From Holtiella sp036655075 (GTDB lineage Bacteria > Bacillota > Clostridia > Lachnospirales > Cellulosilyticaceae), in contig NZ_JAVVQU010000002.1 in the NCBI RefSeq assembly GCF_036655075.1, forward strand, positions 62,001 through 126,000: DNA of 64,000 nt. The letters run 5' to 3'. Shown piece by piece: positions 23,859-33,099 of the stretch. The notes under the pieces are model-generated. The model saw only the letters and a list, made by a program, of their open reading frames with translations. It did no database searches and was not told the origin of the DNA. Every line of letters begins with the position of its first letter. Position 1 is the stretch's first letter. Made by a program: the position numbers and the translations under genes.

Positions 23859-24364
23859 GACAAATCTTCCAACCCTTCTAAAAGGTGTACAATCATTTGT
23901 CTATTAGCAATGTCTACTTTTAAAATACATTGCTTAATTGCTGGAATCAAAATTTCTTTTTGGGCGCTTTGTACAACATACACGTCATTGCTTCCTGTTA
24001 CAAGAATATCTGTAAGCTCTCCCAGGTCACGCCCCTCTTCTGTGATTACTTGGATTCCATATAAGTCACATTGATAGTATTCATCTTCTTTTAAAGGTAA
24101 GGCATCTTTACGATTGATTTTAAGTGTACTATTTTTAAGTAGTTCTGCCTCATCCATTGTATCGATCCCTTTAAATTTTAAAAGTACGAAATTTTTATGG
24201 TAACGTACTGTTTCAATTTCTTTTGTAATTTCTGTACGATTTTGTACAATAATTTCTTTAAGTTTTCCAAAACGCTTCACATCATCTGTAGAAGGTAGTA
24301 CACGTACTTCTCCTTTTACGCCATGTGTGTTAACAATTTTTCCGATAGTAAACATTTGTTCCAT
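23855..24364 (-). CDS. rimM: 16S rRNA processing protein RimM
   Basis: 169 residues. RimM helps mature the 30S head near S19. The N-terminal barrel starts FTIGKIVNTHGVKGEVRV and the C-terminal PRC barrel includes DLYGIQVITEEGRDLGEL and LIPAIKQCILKVDI. AAAGGAAC precedes the ATG. Forms the khpA-rimM-trmD order seen in Bacillus (ylqC-rimM-trmD). The 210-bp gap to khpA holds a hairpin at its distal end and no gene. Confidence 0.96.
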   Translation of the reverse strand: MEQMFTIGKIVNTHGVKGEVRVLPSTDDVKRFGKLKEIIVQNRTEITKEIETVRYHKNFVLLKFKGIDTMDEAELLKNSTLKINRKDALPLKEDEYYQCDLYGIQVITEEGRDLGELTDILVTGSNDVYVVQSAQKEILIPAIKQCILKVDIANRQMIVHLLEGLEDLS

Positions 24365-24551
24365 TATTCTAGTTCCTTTCTATTGGTTCTTAACCACTCA
24401 CTATAAAGGCTCAATGAGAGACTTTTTAGTCAATTTCTAAGAACTATGTATTCATTCTATTACAAAGTATACCCGCTGTCTTGATTTATTAAAACCCATC
24501 GTTGAGACTTTCTAAGGCTTAAAGGTCCTTGTAAAAATTCTGTATATAATA

Positions 24552-24579
24552 AATAGGTTAGGGAATCCCCTAACCTATT
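24552..24579 (-). terminator. Hairpin at the end of khpA, terminator-like
   Basis: A 12-bp stem (AATAGGTTAGGG and complement, 4-base loop) overlaps the khpA stop codon at 24575-24577 in its first arm. The following minus-strand tract is TTTATTATA, weakly T-rich, so termination may be partial. Confidence 0.6.
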
Positions 24580-24805
24580 CACTAATTTCAACAACCACTT
24601 TCTTATTTGAAGAGACTGTTGCTGACTTTACAATGGTACGGATTGCTTTCGCAATCTTTCCTTGCTTTCCGATGATTTTACCCATATCACTTGGGGCTAC
24701 TTTTAGTTCTAGAATTACTGCATTCTCGTCTTCGCGTTGTGACACAGAAACTTCTTCTGGAAAGTCGACCAATTGTTTGGCGATCACTTCAACTAAACTT
24801 TTCAT
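24575..24805 (-). CDS. khpA: KH-domain RNA-binding protein KhpA
   Basis: 76 residues, one KH domain with the GxxG loop in IIGKQGKIAKAIRTI. KhpA pairs with KhpB/Jag in Gram-positives and affects cell elongation and RNA turnover. Follows rpsP as B. subtilis ylqC does. A GGAGGTT site precedes the ATG. Confidence 0.95.
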   Translation of the reverse strand: MKSLVEVIAKQLVDFPEEVSVSQREDENAVILELKVAPSDMGKIIGKQGKIAKAIRTIVKSATVSSNKKVVVEISE

Positions 24806-24830
24806 CGGATAACCTCCATACAGGCGTTAA

Positions 24831-25076
24831 TTACATTTCTACGCCAGATTTTTTAAGTAAAGTTTTAACTGTATCTGTTGGTTGAGCACCATTTGCTAGC
24901 CATTTTTCAACAGCTTCTTTGTTTACGCTTAATTCATTTGGTTCTTGACATGGGTTGAAGAAACCTACTTCTTCGATGAAACGACCATCTCTTGGTGAAC
25001 GAGAATCTGCTACTACGATTCTATAAAAAGGAGCTTTCTTTGCACCTAATCTTTTTAAACGAATTTTTACTGCCAT
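24831..25076 (-). CDS. rpsP: 30S ribosomal protein S16
   Basis: 81 residues. Start VKIRLKRLGAKKAPFYRIVV is the S16 signature, with DSRSPRDGRFIEEVGFFNP next. S16 binds 16S rRNA early in 30S assembly. Strong AGGAGG site. Lies between ffh and khpA as in Bacillus. Confidence 0.98.
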   Translation of the reverse strand: MAVKIRLKRLGAKKAPFYRIVVADSRSPRDGRFIEEVGFFNPCQEPNELSVNKEAVEKWLANGAQPTDTVKTLLKKSGVEM

Positions 25077-25116
25077 GTGTGTTACCTCCTAAGGTTATTA
25101 AAAATATTTTATTTAT

Positions 25117-26454
25117 TTACATAAAAGGTAGTTTAAATTTATTACCTTTTTTGCCTTTCATCATGCCTGAAAACTGTTTCATCATTGTTTGCATTTGTTC
25201 AAACTGTTTGATGAGACGATTAACTTCTTGAAGATCACGCCCACTTCCTGCTGCAATACGTTTCTTACGAGACATATTAATAATTGTTGGATTTTGACGT
25301 TCTTCCTTGGTCATGGATAAAATAATGGCTTCAATGTATGCGAGTTGCTTATCATCTACATTAATATCGCCCATCTTAGCTGTGTTCATTCCTGGTAACA
25401 TCCCAAGAATTTGGTTAAGTGGTCCCATTTTTTTTATTTGACGCATTTGATCTAAGAAGTCATCAAAGTTAAATTCAGCTTTCCTAAATTTAGCTTCTAG
25501 CTCTTTAGCTTTTTCTTCATCATAATTTTCTTGTGCTTTCTCAATTAAAGTGAGGACATCGCCCATTCCTAAAATACGAGAAGCCATACGCTCTGGATGG
25601 AAGGGTTCTAAATCACTAAGCTTTTCACCCATACCTGCGTATTTGATTGGTTTATTAGTTACAGCCTTAACAGATAACGCTGCACCACCTCTGTTATCAC
25701 TATCAAGCTTAGTCATAACAATACCATCGATGCCTAATGCTTCATTAAAAGATTCTGCTACGTTAACAGCATCTTGCCCTGTCATCGCATCTACAACCAA
25801 TAAGATTTCTCTTGGTTTAACTTCTGCTTTAATGAATTTTAGCTCGTCCATAAGCACTTCGTCAATATGTAGACGACCTGCTGTATCTAAAAGGACTACA
25901 TCATAATTATTTTCTCTTGCATGGGCCATTCCCGCTTTTGCAATATCTACCGGGTTATGGTCTGTACCTAAAGAAAATACTGGAACATTAACTTGCTTAC
26001 CTACTTTCATAAGCTGGTCAATAGCGGCTGGACGATACACGTCACATCCTACTAATAAAGGTCTTTTCCCTTGTGATTTAATAAGGGCAGCTAGCTTTCC
26101 ACTTGTTGTGGTTTTACCAGCACCTTGAAGACCGACCATCATAATTGGTGTAATACCCTTTGAAGCAAAAGCAATTTTGCTTTGAGCGCCACCCATTAAT
26201 GCAACAAGTTCATCATTAACAATCTTGATTACTTGTTGCCCTGGTGTTAAACTTTCTAACACCTCTGTGCCTACTGCACGTTCTTCTATAGTTTTAATAA
26301 ATTGTTTAACGACTTTGAAGTTAACATCTGCTTCTAAAAGGGCAAGTTTAACTTCTCTCAATGCCATTTTTACATCTTTGTCGCTAAGTTTCCCTTTACT
26401 TTTAAGCTGTTTAAAAACTTCTTGTAATTTGGTTGATAATTGATCAAAGGCCAT
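25117..26454 (-). CDS. ffh: Signal recognition particle protein Ffh
   Basis: 445 residues. Ffh binds 4.5S/6S RNA and signal sequences and docks with FtsY. N domain (1-about 90), G domain with GLQGAGKTTTSGKLA, DTAGR, TKLD and GxGE (GMGEKLSDL), then the Met-rich M domain (about 300 onward: MRQIKKMGPLNQILGMLPGM, SRKKRIAAGSGR) ending in MMKQFSGMMKG. Its receptor ftsY and regulator ylxM are directly upstream. Confidence 0.98.
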   Translation of the reverse strand: MAFDQLSTKLQEVFKQLKSKGKLSDKDVKMALREVKLALLEADVNFKVVKQFIKTIEERAVGTEVLESLTPGQQVIKIVNDELVALMGGAQSKIAFASKGITPIMMVGLQGAGKTTTSGKLAALIKSQGKRPLLVGCDVYRPAAIDQLMKVGKQVNVPVFSLGTDHNPVDIAKAGMAHARENNYDVVLLDTAGRLHIDEVLMDELKFIKAEVKPREILLVVDAMTGQDAVNVAESFNEALGIDGIVMTKLDSDNRGGAALSVKAVTNKPIKYAGMGEKLSDLEPFHPERMASRILGMGDVLTLIEKAQENYDEEKAKELEAKFRKAEFNFDDFLDQMRQIKKMGPLNQILGMLPGMNTAKMGDINVDDKQLAYIEAIILSMTKEERQNPTIINMSRKKRIAAGSGRDLQEVNRLIKQFEQMQTMMKQFSGMMKGKKGNKFKLPFM

Positions 26455-26468
26455 TTTCGGAAGTCCTC

Positions 26469-26822
26469 CTACATTTCACTTGACAATTGTTCAAGAAGTG
26501 CAATGGCTTCTTGCAATTGCTTTTCTTTTTCTGTTTCACCACTTGGTGAAAATTGTTTAAGTTTATCTTTTACTTCTGTAAGAATCTTTTCCTGTGTGAC
26601 GTATTTTGTCCATAAGCCTAACTTGCTCTCAAGATCAAGCATCTTGTGCTCAGCTTTCTTAATGGTGTCAAAAACGCTTTGGCGGCTAATATTGTAGGTT
26701 GTGGCGAGTTCACCGAGCGATAAATCGTCAAAATAGTAACGCATCAGTAAGTCACGTTGTTTGTCTGTGAGTAGTGACTCATAAAAATCATATAAATAAC
26801 TAACTTCAACAAACTTCTCCAT
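26469..26822 (-). CDS. ylxM: YlxM family helix-turn-helix protein
   Basis: 117 residues. A sigma-70 region-4-like HTH: LLTDKQRDLLMRYYFDDLSL then ELATTYNISRQSVFDTIKKAE. In streptococci the equivalent protein modulates the SRP GTPases. It is placed between ftsY and ffh, the standard position, 14 bp from ffh. A C-terminal acidic helix follows the HTH. Confidence 0.92.
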   Translation of the reverse strand: MEKFVEVSYLYDFYESLLTDKQRDLLMRYYFDDLSLGELATTYNISRQSVFDTIKKAEHKMLDLESKLGLWTKYVTQEKILTEVKDKLKQFSPSGETEKEKQLQEAIALLEQLSSEM

Positions 26823-26902
26823 ACAACACCCCCTAGCTGTCAGCCTCTTTTGCTTTACAGATGAATTATAAAGAATAACTTATAGTTTGTCAACTCTATT
26901 TT

Positions 26903-28338
26903 TTATTTCTGTTGAAATAATGCTGCTGCAAAGGCTACAGGGTCAAACGGTTGAAGGTCATCTATCTTCTCACCTACACCTATATATTTAACAGGTACAT
27001 TTAAGTTTTCACAAATCCCTACAACAGCCCCGCCTTTTGCAGTTCCATCGAGTTTTGTCAAAATGATGCCATCTACACTTGCAACTTCTTTAAATACTTT
27101 TACTTGAGAGATGGCATTTTGACCTGTTGTAGCATCTAATACAATCAGCACTTCTTTGTGTGCTTCTGGGTATTCACGTTCAATGATACGCCCCATCTTT
27201 TCAAGTTCTTTCATTAAATTCGTTTTATTTTGAAGACGCCCTGCTGTATCACAGATGAGTAAATCACATTTTCTAGATTTAGCGGCCTTAATGCCATCGT
27301 AGACAACGGCTGCTGGATCTGAGCCTTCTTCATGTTTAATAAGTGGTGTCTGGGAACGATCTGCCCAAATTTGAAGTTGCTCAATAGCCGCTGCACGGAA
27401 AGTATCTGCTGCTGCTAAAACAACATTTTTACCTTCATCTTTAAATTGATAAGCAAGTTTCCCAATTGTTGTTGTTTTACCTACACCGTTTACACCAATC
27501 ACTAAAATAACATTAGGCTTGCCTTCTTCAATAAGTGGTTTCCATTCATGTGCAGTTAAAATGCCTGTAATAATATCTTGTAGTGCTTGTTTTAAATCAT
27601 TAGGCTCTGTAATTTTTTCAACTTTAACTTTTTCACGAAGTTTTGCCATAATGTTCATGGTTGTCTCTACACCAAAGTCAGCCATAATTAAGGCTTCTTC
27701 TAACTCTTCGTATAAATCTTCATCGATTTTTTTAAAACCTTTTAGTACATCATCTACTGCACCTAAAAATTGGTCACGTGTTTTAGTTAGTCCACTAAAC
27801 AACTTAGAGAAGAGGCCCTGTTTCTTAGGTGCTTCTTCTGTACTTTCCGCTTGCTTAGCTTCCTCTGCTACTCTTGCAGCTTCTGCTTGTTTAGCTTCTT
27901 CTACTATTCTTGCGGCTTCCGCTTGTTTAGCTTCCGCTGCTACTCTTGCGGCTTCCGCTTGTTTAGCTTCTTCTGCTACTCTTGCAGCTTCTGCTTGTTT
28001 AGCTTCTTCTACTATTCTTGCGGCTTNNNNNNNNNNNNNNNNNNNNNNNNNNNNNNNNNNNNNNNNNNNNNNNNNNNNNNNNNNNNNNNNNNNNNNNNNN
28101 NNNNNNNNNNNNNNNNNNNNNNNNNNTCTGCTACTCTTGCAGCTTCTGCTTGTTTAGCTTCTTCTACTATTCTTGCGGCTTCCGCTTGTTTAGCTTCCTC
28201 TGTTGCTCTTGCAGCTTCTGCTTGTTTAGTTTCTTCTGCTATTCTTGCTTCTTCCTGTATTTGACTTGCTTGTATTGGTGCTACCTCAGTTGCCTGACTC
28301 TCTTCTTTTCTTTTGAAAAACTTTTTGAAAAATGACAC
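26903..28338 (-). CDS. ftsY: SRP receptor FtsY with 12-residue repeat N-terminal domain (spans a gap)
   Basis: FtsY is the membrane docking GTPase for Ffh. The start MSFFKKFFKRKEESQ is a basic amphipathic anchor; a hydrophilic domain of 12-residue repeats (EEAKQAEAARVA and variants) follows; LFSKLFSGLTKTRDQF begins the NG domain (GVNGVGKTTTIGKL, DTAGR, TKLDGTAKGG, GVGEKIDDLQPFDP). A 100-N gap (28027-28126) interrupts the repeats. The two halves read in different frames across 100 bases; a true gap length of 2 modulo 3 restores one gene, and the repeat register predicts 17+36n. So this is one intact gene with an assembly gap, not a frameshift. Confidence 0.92.
27847..28236 (-). repeat. 36-bp tandem repeats encoding 12-residue units in FtsY
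   Basis: At least five full units lie left of the gap and three right of it, alternating between ...AARVA and ...AARIV endings with silent differences (GCA/GCG, GCT/GCC). One unit begins AEAK instead of EEAK. Units are charged and Ala-rich, favouring a continuous helix. Copy number is undefined because of the gap. Confidence 0.9.
28027..28126. other. Assembly gap (100 N) inside ftsY repeats
   Basis: Exactly 100 N, flanked on both sides by near-identical 36-bp repeats. The left sequence resumes at base 20 of a unit and the right sequence ends at base 2, so the real missing length should be 17+36n. Confidence 0.97.
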
Positions 28339-28350
28339 GCTTAGTCCTCC

Positions 28351-31300
28351 TTAACTTGTCTTCTTATCTAAATATTTTGTTGCCTCTTCAAGTTTAATTG
28401 AAAGGACAGTTGAAACCCCACGCTCTTGCATCGTGACACCATATAGCGTATCAGCTCGTTCCATTGTACCTTTTCTATGTGTAATAACAATAAATTGTGT
28501 ATCTTTTGAGAGACTTCCTAAATACTCTGCAAAACGTAATACGTTGGCATCATCTAAAGCTGCCTCAATCTCATCAAGTACACAAAATGGAGATGGTTTA
28601 AGTTTTAAAATCCCAAAGAGCAATGCAATGGCGGTTAGCGTTCTTTCACCCCCTGAAAGTAATGTCATGTTTTGAAGCTTTTTACCTGGTGGTTTTGCAA
28701 TAATCTCAATCCCAGACTCTAAAATATTTTCTTCATCTACCAACTGTAAGAAGGCCATTCCTCCTCCAAAAAGTTCTTGGAAAACATAACTAAAGTTTTC
28801 TGCAATAACGCTAAACTGCTCTCTGAAAATTTCATGCATTTTAGCTGTGAGCTGGTCAATGAGTTCCATCAAGCCTGCTTCTGCTTTTTCAATATCTTGT
28901 CTTTGTTCAGATAAGAACTCAAAGCGTGTCTTAGTTTCATCAAACTCCACAACAGCATTGACATTGACATGTCCAATCACCTTAATCTGTGCACGTAACC
29001 TGTCACTTTGTTTCTTCATCTCAACAAGTGGTCCCATATCCTTTTTAAAAGGCAGACAAGCTGAATAGGTCAGTTCATATTGATCCCACATAGTATCACT
29101 TTGTTTCTTCTCTTCAAGATCAACCATTTCTTTCTTCGTTGTAAGCCTATAATTCTCTTCTTTTAAGTTAGCTATACGTTCTGAAACCTTTTCTAACGCT
29201 TGATCATAGCTTGCAAGTGTCTCCTCAAGTTTAATACGCCCTTGCTCTAAATCTACTTTTCCTTGTTTAGAGGCTTCAATGGCTTCACCTAACTTTTGGA
29301 TTTTCACCTGTGCTTCTTCTATGACTTCATGAATCTTTTTCTCATCTTTTATGAGAGAGTCTTTACGTTCTACAATACTTAAATGTTGTTCATCTGTATT
29401 ATTTAGGTTGTGCTCTAAAGTTTTCAGTTGTTCTTCAATATGTTTGCGATTTTGCACAAGTGTAGAGAGGGCTATCTTTTCCTCTGTCAAAGCATTTCTC
29501 AAGCTTTCACGTTGATTTTTCAAAGCTTCTAACTCTTGTTCAAGAGCCTTTAAGCTTTCTTGATCCATGACAATGGTTTCTTCTAGTGCTCGAATCTTCT
29601 CATAAACTTCATCTTTGCCTTTAGATGCTACTTCTTTAGCTTCTTCTATTGCAAGTTTTTCTTCTACTAATTGAAGTTGAGACTGCTTAGTCAACTTGAG
29701 GCTATTTTCTCCTTTATCAATATCTAAGATAATAGCGGTCTCTGTTTCTTTAAGACTTTCACATTTTTTATAAGTGGCTTCCCACTCGATGCGTAATGTC
29801 TCTCTTTGTGCCTCTTTTTCCTTAAGTCTATCACTTAGAGTATGTGTCTCTTGCTCCAGTTGTACGTACAGCTCTTGCAACTCTTTAAGCTCCCTTGTAC
29901 GCGCAAAAATATTATTTTTATTATTTTTGCTTGCCCCACCACTTAAAGACCCACCTGCGTGGAAGACTTCTCCGTCTATGGTTACAATTTTATAGCGGTA
30001 TTTGTACTTACGAGCAATAGCTGAAGCATTGTTCATATCATCTACAATGAGGATGCGCCCAAGTAAGTTAGCCACGATAGGCTTATACAATGCCTCAAAT
30101 GTAACTACTTCACTCCCAAGACCTAAGAAACCTGGTTCTTGACGTAGGGCTTCTATATCTTGTACAGCCCCAAAAGTTTGAATGGTATCTAATGGTAAGA
30201 ACGTTACTTTACTAATATTACGTTGTTTCATAAGCTGAATCATCGCCTTAGCATCTCGCTCAGTCTGGGTGACCACATTTTGCATAGCCCCACCTAGTGC
30301 TGTCACAATAGCAATTTCATAGGCCTTAGGTACTTGGATTAAATCTGCTGTAATTCCTAAGATGCCTTTCCATTTGCTCTCATCTTGCTTTTTCAAGGTC
30401 AGTACTTGCTTAACGCTTTGGTAATAGCCTTCAAAGTCATTTTTAACTTGCTCTAACCAACCTATTTGGCGCTTAGCTTGTTCTTTCTTTTGGGCATTGG
30501 TATGCCAATTACGCTCAAGTTCTGTAAGCGTTTCTTGTATAGTCTTTCTTTGCACTTCTAAAGCATTAAAAGTTGTTTTAGCTGCTTCTAAGGCTTCTTT
30601 TGTTTCCTTTTCCTTCTTACGCCCAACTTGTACACTGACTTCTTGGTGGGTAATCTCACTATTTAAGCTCTGAATGGCTTCTGTAAGCTGCGTATAACGA
30701 TAATCCATCTGTTCCTCAATAGAACTTTGTTTATCAATCTCAGATCTTAACAGGTCGATTTGGTGGACCTTGTCAAATACTTCTGCTTTAGAACTTTCTA
30801 AGTTTTTTTCTTTTTGTTCTAAGTCTTTTTGCTCTTCTTCAAATTCTTTTTCTCTTTTGATTAATCGCTCCCGTTTAGTTACCTCTTCCAGTTCTAATGC
30901 TGTGCCCTTAACCTTTAAGACTTGATACTCATTTTGCATCATTTCTTTATAGTCTTGTTGCTTCTTCGTATCTTTGTCGATTTGTTCCATCAGTTGATGA
31001 ATACTACTAATACGCTCTTGGCTAATTTGAATCCCTGATCGTTGATGTTGTTGCTCTTTTTCTAAGTCACTAATATGATTTAAAAGCTTTTCAAGTTCTC
31101 TAAAAAGCGCTTCACGCTTTGCTTTGCTTGCTGCTTGCTTTTCACCAATCTCATCTTTTTGTCTGTTTGTCGCTACTAACTCTTGGGTAATGCCCTCTAA
31201 GTTTTCATTAAGTCTCGTCGTATCTTGTTTAATACGCTCCACTTCTTCAATATAGAGATTGATGTCAATCTCCTTCAATTCATCTTTGAGTTTCCAATAC

Positions 31301-31941
31301 GCCTTTGTCTTTTCCGCTTCTTTTTCTAGAGGTTCTAGACGGGATTCAATCTCACTCATAATATCGTGGATACGGAGTAAGTTCTCCCTTTCTTTGTCTA
31401 GCTTTCTTTCTGCTTCTAGACGGCGTACTTTATATTTATAAATCCCAGCTGCCTCTTCAAACAAGCTACGTCGGTCTTCTGGTTTAGAACTTAAAATCTT
31501 ATCGATTTGACCTTGTCCAATAATAGAGTATCCTTCTTTACCAATCCCTGTATCCATAAAAAGCTCTTGAATGTCTTTTAATCTACATGGAGACCCGTTG
31601 ATAAAGTATTCACTCTCACCTGAGCGATAAACACGTCTTTTAATGACGACTTCATCATACTCAATAGATAAAACATGGTCATCATTTTTAATAAACATGG
31701 ATACTTCTGCATAACCTAAAGATTTTCGTTTCTCAGTTCCTGCAAAAATAATGTCTTCCATCTTAGTTCCACGAAGTGTTTTTGCACTTTGCTCACCAAG
31801 AACCCATCTAATAGCATCTGCAACGTTACTTTTACCACTTCCATTCGGTCCAATAACGGCTGTTATGCCTTGTGGAATGTTCAGCTTAACAGCATCACCG
31901 AAAGACTTAAATCCATGTATCTCTATTTTCGCTAGATACAT
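28351..31941 (-). CDS. smc: Chromosome condensation/segregation ATPase SMC
   Basis: 1196 residues, full length. Walker A GPNGSGKSN at about 31-39, long coiled coil, central hinge (about 520-640, GILGITADLIQVPKAYEIAI, LGGAMQNVV), second coil, then signature LSGGERTLTA and Walker B FCVLDEIEAALDD. With ScpA/ScpB (not here) it forms condensin. Twelve bases upstream of ftsY and 14 downstream of rnc, as in Bacillus rnc-smc-ftsY. Confidence 0.98.
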   Translation of the reverse strand: MYLAKIEIHGFKSFGDAVKLNIPQGITAVIGPNGSGKSNVADAIRWVLGEQSAKTLRGTKMEDIIFAGTEKRKSLGYAEVSMFIKNDDHVLSIEYDEVVIKRRVYRSGESEYFINGSPCRLKDIQELFMDTGIGKEGYSIIGQGQIDKILSSKPEDRRSLFEEAAGIYKYKVRRLEAERKLDKERENLLRIHDIMSEIESRLEPLEKEAEKTKAYWKLKDELKEIDINLYIEEVERIKQDTTRLNENLEGITQELVATNRQKDEIGEKQAASKAKREALFRELEKLLNHISDLEKEQQHQRSGIQISQERISSIHQLMEQIDKDTKKQQDYKEMMQNEYQVLKVKGTALELEEVTKRERLIKREKEFEEEQKDLEQKEKNLESSKAEVFDKVHQIDLLRSEIDKQSSIEEQMDYRYTQLTEAIQSLNSEITHQEVSVQVGRKKEKETKEALEAAKTTFNALEVQRKTIQETLTELERNWHTNAQKKEQAKRQIGWLEQVKNDFEGYYQSVKQVLTLKKQDESKWKGILGITADLIQVPKAYEIAIVTALGGAMQNVVTQTERDAKAMIQLMKQRNISKVTFLPLDTIQTFGAVQDIEALRQEPGFLGLGSEVVTFEALYKPIVANLLGRILIVDDMNNASAIARKYKYRYKIVTIDGEVFHAGGSLSGGASKNNKNNIFARTRELKELQELYVQLEQETHTLSDRLKEKEAQRETLRIEWEATYKKCESLKETETAIILDIDKGENSLKLTKQSQLQLVEEKLAIEEAKEVASKGKDEVYEKIRALEETIVMDQESLKALEQELEALKNQRESLRNALTEEKIALSTLVQNRKHIEEQLKTLEHNLNNTDEQHLSIVERKDSLIKDEKKIHEVIEEAQVKIQKLGEAIEASKQGKVDLEQGRIKLEETLASYDQALEKVSERIANLKEENYRLTTKKEMVDLEEKKQSDTMWDQYELTYSACLPFKKDMGPLVEMKKQSDRLRAQIKVIGHVNVNAVVEFDETKTRFEFLSEQRQDIEKAEAGLMELIDQLTAKMHEIFREQFSVIAENFSYVFQELFGGGMAFLQLVDEENILESGIEIIAKPPGKKLQNMTLLSGGERTLTAIALLFGILKLKPSPFCVLDEIEAALDDANVLRFAEYLGSLSKDTQFIVITHRKGTMERADTLYGVTMQERGVSTVLSIKLEEATKYLDKKTS

Positions 31942-31955
31942 ATATCACCTCATCA

Positions 31956-32675
31956 TTATTTTTCCAATGCTTTTAATGCTGTTTGAGCGGCATGTTGCTC
32001 CGCTTCTTTTTTACTTTTACCAATGCCTTTTCCTAGGCATATTTCTCCATGATAAACAGCTACATAAAAATCTTTATCATGATCTGGACCCTTCTCATCT
32101 ACTACTTCATAGTGCAGAGGTTGTGTACTTTCCTTTTGAATATTTTCTTGTAAAATCGTTTTGAAATCCGTATAGAGTGCATCGACAGATAAATGGTCTA
32201 CATTTTTAATTAATGTAGAGGTTAAAAACTCTACAACATCTTCAAACTGACCATCTACAAAAATAGCCCCTGTAATGGCTTCAAAAGCATCTGCTAGAAT
32301 GGAGTTACGTGTACGTCCTCCTGTCATCTCTTCACCTTTGCCAAGCAGGATATACTCACCTAACTCCATAATACGTGCACTTCTTGCTAGTGATCCTTCA
32401 CATACAATACTCGCACGTATTTTTGACAAATCACCTTCTGGCATAACCGGATACTTATCAAATAAGTACTTACTAATAATAAGATCTAAAATGGCATCTC
32501 CCAAAAATTCTAGGCGCTCATTATCTTTCATTTGTAAATTGCGGTGCTCATTGGCAAAAGATCTATGGGTAACCGCATTTTTTAAATGTTCTAAAACCTT
32601 GAACTTATAGCCCATACGTGCCTCAAGTTCTAAGAGTTGCTTTTGACTCATGATATTTCCTAACTTTTTGTGCAT
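31956..32675 (-). CDS. rnc: Ribonuclease III
   Basis: 239 residues from the ATG at 32675 (TAGGAG site ahead); a longer frame to 32705 lacks one. RNase III cleaves double-stranded RNA in rRNA processing. Signature NERLEFLGDAILDLIISKYL carries catalytic acids; ADAFEAITGAIFVDG holds others; the dsRNA-binding domain is about 165-239 (ending SKKEAEQHAAQTALKALE). Conserved acpP-rnc-smc order. Confidence 0.98.
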   Translation of the reverse strand: MHKKLGNIMSQKQLLELEARMGYKFKVLEHLKNAVTHRSFANEHRNLQMKDNERLEFLGDAILDLIISKYLFDKYPVMPEGDLSKIRASIVCEGSLARSARIMELGEYILLGKGEEMTGGRTRNSILADAFEAITGAIFVDGQFEDVVEFLTSTLIKNVDHLSVDALYTDFKTILQENIQKESTQPLHYEVVDEKGPDHDKDFYVAVYHGEICLGKGIGKSKKEAEQHAAQTALKALEK

Positions 32676-32766
32676 ATTAATCGCTCCTAATTTAAGTGAT
32701 TGCACACTTTAAATAGATTGTTGAATAATTAAAGTGTTTACCTATTCAACATCCTACTTAAGATAT

Positions 32767-32791
32767 GCGAAAAGCCCCGCAAAGCGAGGCC
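32767..32791 (-). terminator. Intrinsic terminator after acpP
   Basis: GCCTCGC-TTT-GCGGGGC (7-bp stem with one G-T pair) followed by TTTTC on the minus strand, 6 bp past the acpP stop codon. Separates acpP from rnc. Confidence 0.85.
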
Positions 32792-32796
32792 ATTTA

Positions 32797-33033
32797 CTAA
32801 TCTAATCCATTTGCTTGTTTAATGAATTCTACAACATCCCCTACCGTTGCAATATCTTCTGCATCCTCGTTGGAGATTTCCATATCAAATTCTTCTTCTA
32901 AAGCCATTATAATTTGAAAAATATCCAGAGAATCTGCATTGAGGTCATCCCTAAAAGATGTTTCTAATGTTACATCTCCTTCTGAAATATTAAGCTGTTC
33001 ACTAATAATTTCTCTGACTTTCTCAAATACCAT
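32797..33033 (-). CDS. acpP: Acyl carrier protein
   Basis: 78 residues, acidic. The phosphopantetheine attachment serine is Ser35 in NADSLDIFQ; usual form is DSLD. It carries growing acyl chains and supplies PlsX. AGAGGTG precedes the ATG, and a sigma-A promoter lies 32 bp upstream. It follows plsX directly; the fab genes usually found between them in Bacillus are absent here. Confidence 0.97.
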   Translation of the reverse strand: MVFEKVREIISEQLNISEGDVTLETSFRDDLNADSLDIFQIIMALEEEFDMEISNEDAEDIATVGDVVEFIKQANGLD

Positions 33034-33064
33034 ACTAACACCTCTTATGAAAATTTATACTTTG

Positions 33065-33093
33065 ATAATATTATATACATGTTTTGTAGTCAA
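33065..33093 (-). promoter_or_regulatory. acpP sigma-A promoter
   Basis: TTGACT (33088-33093), 17-base spacer, TATTAT (33065-33070) on the minus strand, in the 66-bp gap after plsX. Confidence 0.8.
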
Positions 33094-33099
33094 TATTAT

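Noticed and set aside
26903..28338. ftsY as a frameshifted pseudogene or two genes
   Set aside because: The frame change occurs only across a 100-N placeholder; repeat register on both sides supports one continuous frame.
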